Assembly (NCBI GenBank): GCA_023399275.1
Contig: JAEWQH010000079.1
Coordinates: 1-18,620 of the forward strand
Origin: Bacillota bacterium
Lineage (GTDB): Bacteria; Bacillota; Clostridia; Christensenellales; CAG-138
Direction of reading: 5' to 3'
DNA: 18,620 nucleotides
This document shows, piece after piece, positions 12,623 through 18,620 of the stretch; position 1 is the stretch's first letter; every line of letters begins with the position of its first letter. A program made the position numbers and the translations under genes. The notes beneath the pieces were generated by a model that searched no databases, was not told the origin of the DNA, and saw only the letters and a list, made by a program, of their open reading frames with translations.

Positions 12623-14410
12623 TTATTTCATGGTGCCGGCAAAGAGAATCGGCTCAGCCTGGTAGAGCAGGGTATCGCGCTCCACGCCGCCAGGCAGCTT
12701 CTTGGCTTCGGCGATCAGGTTGGTGTATTCGTCGCTGACCCACTCACCGTAGTTATAGGGGTTACCGTTGACGAATAGCTCAAGATAGGTAACCGGATCG
12801 TTATAATCCGCGATCCAGCCAAGGCGGGCAAGACCAAAGGTGTCTTCCGAAAGGCCGGATGTGTAGACGTTCCAATCCTGGTTGGCCAGCTCGAGGTTAA
12901 GGCCGAGGACGGACTTCACGTCGCTCTGGACGGCTTCGGCGATGGCCTGATGCGTCTCGGAGGTGTTGAAGTTGTAGTAGATGGTCGCAGCGGTATCGTA
13001 ACCGTCGGCGGCCGCTTGCTCGACGAGGTACTCGGCGAGTTCACAGCGGTCATCGTAGCTGTTCAGATCCAGCTCGAGCGCATCGCCGAGATTCGCCTGC
13101 AGCCAGGCCCACATCACCGGCAGATCGGCGGAGACGGTGTTGGCAAAGTTATTGCCTTCGCTGTCCTTGATGCCGGCGGCAGTCAGACCTGTTGCGGGCA
13201 CTTGGCCCCCCTGGGTGACGTTCGTCACGATGTTGTCGCGGTCGATCACCAGCGTGATCGCAGCGCGAATACGCCAGTCGGGAATGTTCTTGGCGCTCAG
13301 ATAGAGGTAATACGTTCCAACGTAGTCGTTGATGTAGCAGTCTCCGCTGGCTTTGAGAGACTCGACCATATCCGCCGGGAAGTTCTCGATGAAGTCGTAT
13401 TCACCGGCCTGATAGGCGGAAAGGATCGCGGTCTCGCTGTCGCTGAGGTAGAAGGTGATGGTCTCGGGGCCGGTCACGTTTGCCGCATCATAGTATTCCT
13501 CGTTCTTCGCAAACTTAATGTAGCTGTCGTGCACCCACTCGGTCATCTTGTACGGGCCGTTGACGACGATGGTCGCCGGATCGGTCCAGTTTGCGCCTGC
13601 GCTCACAACGTCCTCACGCAGAGGCATAAGGCTGGCAAACGCGCAGAGCTCGAGGAAGTACGGGCACTCCGCAACGAGCTTGACCTCGAAGGTCTTGTCG
13701 TCGATCGCGGCGATTCCGAGCTGGTCGGTCGTGAGTTCACCGCTGTTGACTTCGGTTGCGTTCACAACGATGCCGTCGAGGATGTAGCCGTAGTCGCTCG
13801 CGGTGGCCGGATCAACCAGACGGCGCCAGCCATAGACGAAATCGTTCGCGGTGACAGGCTGACCGTCGCTCCAGTTGGCGTCGCGCAGCGTGAAGGTGTA
13901 GGTTACGGTACCGTCGTCATTGACCACGGAGGTGTAGGACTCGGCCATGCCGTTGACGATCTCCGTGTTCAGCACGGACGGGTCGTCCTGATACTGCGTG
14001 CCGGTGGTGGCATACTTCATCAGCGTTTCAAACTGATGGTTCGTGTACGTCGCGCCGTCGACCGAGCTGATCTGGCCCGGATCCATGGTTTCCGGTTCGG
14101 ATGCGATGCAGGCGGTAACGTCCGTTTTGCCCGTCACGCCGGTGAAGAAGTAGTAGCCAAACGGCGTGTACCAAACGTTCTCTACGCCATCCTGCAGGCA
14201 ATACATATTGGTGTAGAAATACAGCGGGGAGACGGGGAATCCGCCGCCCTCGCCGGACGTCTCCGGCGCTTCAGCCTCTTCAGTTTCGGGCGTCGCCGTC
14301 ACTTCAGCCGCGGGGGCTTCCGTCGCTTCGGGCGTCGTCGTCTGGGCGCAGGCACTCAGCAGGCTGAGGGCCATCAGCAGACTCAACAGAATTGCGATAG
14401 TCTTTTTCAT
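12623..14410 (-). CDS. oppA: Oligopeptide ABC transporter substrate-binding lipoprotein, apparently circularly permuted
   Basis: A 595-residue SBP_bac_5 (cluster C) lipoprotein that would capture peptides outside the cell for the Opp importer. The signal peptide ends in the lipobox LLSAC with Cys21, followed by a T/E/P/A-rich linker (22-57). The order is then odd: residues 58-94 (FPVSPLYFYTNMY through TPFGYYFF) match the piece that normally ends OppA. The usual mature N-terminus (ACIASEPETMDPG, SSVDGATY) starts only at about residue 98. The C-terminus stops at AEPILFAGTMK, exactly where that piece would follow in OppA/DppA. Core signatures such as NWSDGQPVTANDFVYGWRR and RIRAAITLVIDRDNIV are intact. 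The start at 14410 has GAGGAGG upstream. Last gene of the opp operon. Confidence 0.93.
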   Translation of the reverse strand: MKKTIAILLSLLMALSLLSACAQTTTPEATEAPAAEVTATPETEEAEAPETSGEGGGFPVSPLYFYTNMYCLQDGVENVWYTPFGYYFFTGVTGKTDVTACIASEPETMDPGQISSVDGATYTNHQFETLMKYATTGTQYQDDPSVLNTEIVNGMAESYTSVVNDDGTVTYTFTLRDANWSDGQPVTANDFVYGWRRLVDPATASDYGYILDGIVVNATEVNSGELTTDQLGIAAIDDKTFEVKLVAECPYFLELCAFASLMPLREDVVSAGANWTDPATIVVNGPYKMTEWVHDSYIKFAKNEEYYDAANVTGPETITFYLSDSETAILSAYQAGEYDFIENFPADMVESLKASGDCYINDYVGTYYLYLSAKNIPDWRIRAAITLVIDRDNIVTNVTQGGQVPATGLTAAGIKDSEGNNFANTVSADLPVMWAWLQANLGDALELDLNSYDDRCELAEYLVEQAAADGYDTAATIYYNFNTSETHQAIAEAVQSDVKSVLGLNLELANQDWNVYTSGLSEDTFGLARLGWIADYNDPVTYLELFVNGNPYNYGEWVSDEYTNLIAEAKKLPGGVERDTLLYQAEPILFAGTMK

Positions 14411-14450
14411 TTGTTTCCTCCTCATAGATTGTTTGGGGCTCTATTTACAA

Positions 14451-14495
14451 ACCGCTGCGGTTCCGTGTTTGCCTGAACCGAAACCGCAGAGCGGT
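14451..14495 (-). other. Intercistronic stem-loop between oppF and oppA
   Basis: The arms ACCGCTGCGGTT (14451-14462) and AACCGCAGAGCGGT (14482-14495) pair over 12 bases with a 2-nt bulge. No T-run follows on the minus strand, so it is not a plain terminator. It sits in the 95-bp gap before oppA, the only sizeable gap in the operon, and may protect or process the oppA message. Confidence 0.6.
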
Positions 14496-14505
14496 GTTGT
14501 AACGT

Positions 14506-15504
14506 CTATTGCTCCATCTCGAGCTTATGGCAGGCTGCGAAATGGCCGGTCGAATACTCCTTAAACACCGGCTCCTGCTCGCTGCAGACCGGCATGGCAT
14601 ACGGACAGCGCGTGTGAAAACGGCAGCCGGACGGCGGATTGAGCGGGCTGGGGATATCCCCCTCGAGCAGGATGCGCTTTCTTTTTTTGTTCTTCTCCGG
14701 ATCCGGCAGCGGCACGGCGGAGAGCAGTGTCTGGCTGTAAGGATGGATCGGCTTGTTGCAGAGCTCATAGCTCTCCGCAAGCTCCACCATGCAGCCGAGG
14801 TACATCACTCCTATTCGATCGGAGATATGGCGCACTACAGAAAGATCGTGCGCAATGAACAGGTAGGTCAGCCCGCGCTCTTTCTGCAGGTCCTCCAGCA
14901 TATTGATGACCTGAGACTGGATGGAGACGTCCAGCGCGCTGATCGGCTCATCGCAAACGATAAACTCCGGCTCAACAGCCAACGCGCGGGCGATACCAAT
15001 GCGCTGCTGCTGGCCGCCCGAAAACTCGTGAGGGAAACGGTTGGAGTGCTCAGAATTCAGCCCGACGTCTTCCAGCAGCTTGGCAATGCGCGCGCTGCGA
15101 TCCGCTCTGCCAGAGGTGAGTTTATGAATGTCCAGCGCCTCGCCGATGATCTCGCCGACCGTCATGCGCGGGTCAAGCGAGGCCGACGGGTCCTGAAAGA
15201 TAAGCTGGATCTTCCGGCGATAGGGCAACATATTGACCGCAATCTTCTTCTCATCGTCGAAGATGGTCTTTCCGTTGTATATGATCTTGCCGCTGGTCGG
15301 CTCGTAGAGGCGAAGGATGGTTCTGCCGAGCGTGGTCTTGCCGCAGCCGGATTCGCCGACGATGCCGAGCGTCTCCCCCTGATAGATATGCAGCGAGACG
15401 TCCTGTACCGCCTGCACATAGTCTTTGCGCATAAACCCGGTCTTGACCGGAAAATATTTGCGGAGTTTATCGATCTCCAGCAGTTTGACGCGTTCCTGCT
15501 CCAT
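14506..15504 (-). CDS. oppF: Oligopeptide ABC transporter ATP-binding protein
   Basis: A 332-residue nucleotide-binding subunit at the inner face of the membrane. Walker A is GESGCGKT (50-57), the Q-loop is in IFQDPSASLDP, the signature is FSGGQQQR (161-168) and Walker B is FIVCDEPISALD (from 181). The C-terminal oligo_HPY extension carries the cysteine cluster CRFHTRCPYAMPVC, seen in Opp/Dpp ATPases. The start at 15504 has AAGGAGG upstream and leaves one base after the oppD stop, indicating coupling; the open frame to 15570 overlaps oppD and is not used. Confidence 0.95.
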   Translation of the reverse strand: MEQERVKLLEIDKLRKYFPVKTGFMRKDYVQAVQDVSLHIYQGETLGIVGESGCGKTTLGRTILRLYEPTSGKIIYNGKTIFDDEKKIAVNMLPYRRKIQLIFQDPSASLDPRMTVGEIIGEALDIHKLTSGRADRSARIAKLLEDVGLNSEHSNRFPHEFSGGQQQRIGIARALAVEPEFIVCDEPISALDVSIQSQVINMLEDLQKERGLTYLFIAHDLSVVRHISDRIGVMYLGCMVELAESYELCNKPIHPYSQTLLSAVPLPDPEKNKKRKRILLEGDIPSPLNPPSGCRFHTRCPYAMPVCSEQEPVFKEYSTGHFAACHKLEMEQ

Positions 15505-15505
15505 C

Positions 15506-16507
15506 TTACCTCGCCTCCTTTTGCTGCGCGGCCTGGCGCACATGCAACCAGCAGGCGGAGACATGCCCATCTCCGACCTCCACCAGTGGCGGAACGTTGC
15601 GAAGGCAGATCTTCATGCACTGTTCGCAACGCGGACCGAAGCTGCAGCCTCTGGGCGGGTCGAGCAGATCGACCGGCGTGCCTTCGATAGGGATCATGCG
15701 CTCTTGACTCTCGGAATCGAGCCGAGGCATCGACCGCAGCAGGCCGCGGGTATATGGATGCTGTGGGTTGTAGAAGATATCATTTACGGCGCCTTGCTCC
15801 ATCACATGGCCGGCGTACATAACGGTCACCTTATCGCAGATCTCAGCGACGACGCCAAGGTTATGCGTGATAAACACGATGGACATATCCGTCTTCTTCT
15901 GCAGATCCTTCATCAACTCGATGATCTGAGCCTGAATGGTCACATCCAGCGCCGTGGTCGGCTCATCCGCAATCAGCAGCTTGGGATTGCAAATCAACGC
16001 CATCGCGATCATCGCGCGCTGGCGCATGCCGCCGGAAAATTCATGCGGATACTGCGAAAAACGCTTCTCAGCGTTGTTGATGCCGACGAGCTCGAGCATT
16101 TCGATCGCGCGCGCCTTGGCGGCCGCCTTGGAGATGCTTCTATCGTGACAGGTCAGCGCCTCGACCAGCTGATCTCCGATCGTATAGACGGGGTTGAGGC
16201 AGGTCATCGGGTTTTGGAAGATCATGCTGATCTTGTTGCCACGGATGTCCGTCATCTTCTTGGTGTCGTAGGTGAGGATATCCTCCCCTTCGAGCAACAC
16301 GCTTCCGCCAATCACGCGGCCCGGGCTCTGCAAAAGGCCCATGATGGCGTAAGCCTCCACGCTCTTGCCGGAACCGGACTCGCCCACAATCCCCATCACC
16401 TCGTTATAGCCGAGTGCATAATCGATGCCGTTCACCGCCTTCACCTCCCCGACGGGGGTGAAGAAGGAAACTTGCAGATTTTTGATTTCGAGTAGCTTTC
16501 CGTTCAT
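15506..16507 (-). CDS. oppD: Oligopeptide ABC transporter ATP-binding protein
   Basis: A 333-residue ATPase partner of OppF. Walker A is GESGSGKS (42-49), Q-loop IFQNPMTCLNP, signature FSGGMRQR (157-164), Walker B LLIADEPTTALD (from 177) and the switch histidine in VFITHNLGVVAE. The C-terminal oligo_HPY region has cysteines in CSFGPRCEQCMKIC and SACW. Related mycobacterial OppD/OppF bind an iron-sulphur cluster with such cysteines; whether this one does is inference. Starts 13 bp after the oppC stop with GGAAGGGG as ribosome binding site. Confidence 0.96.
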   Translation of the reverse strand: MNGKLLEIKNLQVSFFTPVGEVKAVNGIDYALGYNEVMGIVGESGSGKSVEAYAIMGLLQSPGRVIGGSVLLEGEDILTYDTKKMTDIRGNKISMIFQNPMTCLNPVYTIGDQLVEALTCHDRSISKAAAKARAIEMLELVGINNAEKRFSQYPHEFSGGMRQRAMIAMALICNPKLLIADEPTTALDVTIQAQIIELMKDLQKKTDMSIVFITHNLGVVAEICDKVTVMYAGHVMEQGAVNDIFYNPQHPYTRGLLRSMPRLDSESQERMIPIEGTPVDLLDPPRGCSFGPRCEQCMKICLRNVPPLVEVGDGHVSACWLHVRQAAQQKEAR

Positions 16508-16520
16508 GCCGTTCCCCTTC

Positions 16521-17897
16521 CTATTTCTTCAGCCGTGGATCCAGCGCATCCCGCATGCCGTCGCCGACGAGATTGAGCGAAAGCACGAGCAGGCTGAGGA
16601 TGATCGCCGGAAACAGCAGCCGGTAAGGGTAGACCGTTATGGTGTCGATGGCGTCGGAACACATGGAGCCGAGGCTCGACATCGGCGCCGAGATACCCAG
16701 CCCGAGGAACGAAAGAAACGACTCCAGAAAAATGGCGGAAGGAATCTGCAGGCACGTGGTGACCACGAGCTGCCCGATGCTGTTTGGCAGCAGATGCTTG
16801 CGGATGATGCGGCTGTTGGAGGCGCCAAGCACGGTCGCCGCCGTGACGTATTCCTGCTTTTTGAGCATGAGCACCTGGCCGCGAATGATGCGCGCCATGC
16901 TGACCCAGTAGAGCAGCGCAAACGTGATAAAGATGCTCACAATGCCGACGCCGAGCGTGCTCAGCGCACGCACAAACGGTACCGAGGAGGTATCAAACCA
17001 TGTCTGCAGCGGTGTTTGCAACACAACCTGAAGCAGCAACACGATCAGCACATCCGGCACCGAATAAATCAGTTCGACGATGCGCATCATGATGAAGTCT
17101 ACCTTGCCGCCGAGCAGGCCGGATACTGCGCCGTAGATCGAGCCGATCACCAGCACGATCAGGCTCGCAATCACGCCTACAAGCAGCGATACGCGCGCAC
17201 CGTACATCGTTCGGGACATGATGTCTCGGCCCGCGGAGTCCGTACCAAATACATGCGGAAAAATGTTTCTGCTCAGTTTGATGACGCTCACGTTTTCGTC
17301 CGTCGGCTTGCCGCCGATGACAGTGAACTCCACAGCGGTCTTGTCGTAGTCTCCGCCGGCTACGAAGTCGTCTTCCTTAACGCTGAAGAGCTGCGGCGTA
17401 TCTCCCGCCTCATACATCAGATACCCCGAACGCAGCGTTTTCTTGAGCGTAAACGCATACCACTTCCCCTGATACCAGAATGCGTAGTCACCCTTCTTGA
17501 GCGATGTGAGCGATCCTTGCATCAACGCGGTCGCAAAGATCGCATCCGCGTCCTCGAGCGCCTTCTGCGCAAGCTGCTCGCTCTCGGAGTATTCAAACGG
17601 GCCGAGCTTCATCGAGCCGCGATACTGCTCCTCGTAAGAATACGGTATCATATATGGCCCAGCAAAAGCAAAGATGGTCAGCAGGATCACAACCGTCAGC
17701 GCAACCATCGACACACTGTTGCTCTTGAAGCGCCTCACTGCATCTTTCCAATAGGAGACGCTCTTGTGCTGCTCCACCATGGATTCTTTCTCCTGCGCGG
17801 TGGCGCTTTCAAAGTCCGCGCCAGAGAAGTCGTTCATCGCGAGGATGTCGTCCGCCTTCATATGGAAGATGTTGAACTTGATCGTCTTTTTTTCCAT
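16521..17897 (-). CDS. oppC: Oligopeptide ABC transporter permease with large extracytoplasmic insertion
   Basis: A 458-residue membrane permease of the BPD_transp_1 family, paired with OppB. Most OppC/DppC proteins are near 300 residues. The excess lies in a hydrophilic N-terminal cytoplasmic stretch (1-58) and, chiefly, in about 120 residues between the first membrane helix (about 62-84) and the conserved GTDSAGRDIMSR entry (218-229). That segment contains GDYAFWYQGKWYAF and KEDDFVAGG, should face outward, and looks like a small folded domain. The coupling EAA loop is present as YVTAATVLGASNSRIIRKHL. Starts three bases after the oppB stop. Confidence 0.95.
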   Translation of the reverse strand: MEKKTIKFNIFHMKADDILAMNDFSGADFESATAQEKESMVEQHKSVSYWKDAVRRFKSNSVSMVALTVVILLTIFAFAGPYMIPYSYEEQYRGSMKLGPFEYSESEQLAQKALEDADAIFATALMQGSLTSLKKGDYAFWYQGKWYAFTLKKTLRSGYLMYEAGDTPQLFSVKEDDFVAGGDYDKTAVEFTVIGGKPTDENVSVIKLSRNIFPHVFGTDSAGRDIMSRTMYGARVSLLVGVIASLIVLVIGSIYGAVSGLLGGKVDFIMMRIVELIYSVPDVLIVLLLQVVLQTPLQTWFDTSSVPFVRALSTLGVGIVSIFITFALLYWVSMARIIRGQVLMLKKQEYVTAATVLGASNSRIIRKHLLPNSIGQLVVTTCLQIPSAIFLESFLSFLGLGISAPMSSLGSMCSDAIDTITVYPYRLLFPAIILSLLVLSLNLVGDGMRDALDPRLKK

Positions 17898-17900
17898 CGC

Positions 17901-18620
17901 TCACTCGTCCCCCTTCGAAAGGCTGATCCTTGGGTCAACGATCTTGTAAGCGATATCGACCAACAGATTCATGATGATGATCAGCGCGGCCAGCACGATC
18001 GTGGTTCCCATGATGATCGGATAGTCGCGATTGAGGATGCTTGAGATGAAATATTTACCCAAGCCGGGGATGCTGAACGTCGTCTCCACGACAAATCCGC
18101 CGGTGATGACATAAGCGGTCAGCGGCCCGAGATATGTGATGACCGGAATCAGGGAGTTGCGCAGCGCGTGCTTGAAGATGACCTTTCCGGTCTTGAGGCC
18201 CTTGGCGCGCGCGGTGCGGATATAATCCTGATTGATCGCGTCAAGCATGCTCGCGCGCGTCAGTTTTGCGATGTAGCATGAAGGATAAAACGCCAGTGCA
18301 AACACAGGCAGTATGAACGACTGCGCTGTCTCCAGGCTGCCGGAGCGCACCGGCAACCAATGCAGTTGCACCCCGAAAAGCACGAGCAACGTCGTCGCTA
18401 CAACAAACCCCGGTATCGCGACGCCAATGGTCGTCACCACGCGCAAAAGCCCGTCGATCCAATTGCCGCGATTATAGGCTGCGATGCACCCGAACGGTAC
18501 CCCAAGCAGAACCGAAAGCAACAACGCATACGCGCCGACGCGGCTCGAGAGCGTAAGCTTATTCTGGTTGAATATGATTTGGGCGACGCTGGTGTCCTGC
18601 TGCATCTTCAGCGAGACGCC
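17901..18620 (-). CDS. oppB: Oligopeptide ABC transporter permease, 5' part off window
   Basis: The C-terminal 239 residues of an OppB/DppB-type permease; the frame is open to the right edge, reading GVSLKMQQDTSVAQIIFNQ, which matches the middle of the first periplasmic stretch of the family, so the true start and first helix lie outside. About five membrane helices remain. The EAA coupling loop is clear: INQDYIRTARAKGLKTGKVI, followed by ALRNSLIPV. The Met at 18605 is internal and should not be taken as a start. First visible gene of the opp operon; its promoter is outside the window. Confidence 0.95.
   Translation of the reverse strand, partial: GVSLKMQQDTSVAQIIFNQNKLTLSSRVGAYALLLSVLLGVPFGCIAAYNRGNWIDGLLRVVTTIGVAIPGFVVATTLLVLFGVQLHWLPVRSGSLETAQSFILPVFALAFYPSCYIAKLTRASMLDAINQDYIRTARAKGLKTGKVIFKHALRNSLIPVITYLGPLTAYVITGGFVVETTFSIPGLGKYFISSILNRDYPIIMGTTIVLAALIIIMNLLVDIAYKIVDPRISLSKGDE

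Noticed and set aside
12623..12660. Missing OppA C-terminus explained by a frameshift or premature stop
   Set aside because: None of the three frames past the stop codon gives anything like the PVSPLYFYTN strand, and the terminator hairpin follows within about 50 bp. The missing segment is found intact at the N-terminus instead.
12950..14476. Long plus-strand open frame of 508 codons
   Set aside because: It is antisense to oppA, has no ribosome binding site or family signature, and arises from GC-rich third-position bias.
16425..18044. Plus-strand open frame of 539 codons
   Set aside because: Antisense to oppC and oppB, rich in His, Arg and Gln with no recognisable domain; a coding shadow.
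1..18620. tRNA, rRNA, CRISPR arrays, insertion sequences, phage or plasmid genes
   Set aside because: No cloverleaf, regularly spaced repeats, transposase, integrase or attachment-like direct repeats were seen on either strand.

Overview
The window reads as a chromosomal segment from a GC-rich, Gram-positive, probably anaerobic member of the Firmicutes (Clostridia-like). Evidence: near-consensus sigma-A promoters with 17-bp spacers, strong AGGAGG-type ribosome binding sites, a CIRCE heat-shock operator, an anaerobe-type reverse rubrerythrin, a lipobox-bearing OppA with a T/E/P-rich linker, and no sign of phage, transposon, CRISPR or RNA genes. The taxonomic guess is inference; nothing here fixes a genus.

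Layout. Left end (1-2771, all minus strand): a thiol-type glutathione peroxidase with a textbook promoter overlapped by a Fur/PerR-like palindrome; an Hsp20 small heat-shock protein with a CIRCE element upstream; a PrsW-type membrane protease; and a NimA/PNPOx-like flavin-binding protein. Next comes a divergent plus-strand ZIP metal transporter ending in a strong terminator. Middle (3932-8747): a membrane-anchored peptidoglycan-binding protein with a long disordered cytoplasmic half (minus); a two-gene rubrerythrin-deoC operon with a 4-nt overlap (minus); and, divergently, a D-Ala-D-Ala carboxypeptidase (plus). 8946-11897: a Cof-type HAD phosphatase (minus), divergent from a psuK-psuG pseudouridine catabolism operon (plus). 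11980-12453: a VOC/glyoxalase-fold protein (minus), sharing a bidirectional terminator with psuG.

Right end (12623-18620, minus strand): an oligopeptide ABC importer operon read oppB-oppC-oppD-oppF-oppA, with oppB cut by the window edge. The most striking signal is here. OppA appears circularly permuted: the segment that normally closes the SBP_bac_5 fold lies directly after the signal peptide and linker, and the C-terminus stops at the matching point. Its permease partner OppC also carries an unusually large extracytoplasmic insertion of about 120 residues. A strong stem-loop separates oppF from oppA and may set the excess of binding protein over transporter.

Functionally the window mixes oxidative and heat stress defence (Gpx, rubrerythrin, Hsp20), nucleoside salvage (DeoC, PsuK/PsuG), cell-wall maintenance (DacA, peptidoglycan-binding protein) and nutrient import (ZIP, Opp). 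Most of it is ordinary housekeeping chromosome; the unusual content is concentrated in the Opp operon and, to a lesser degree, in regulatory sites.
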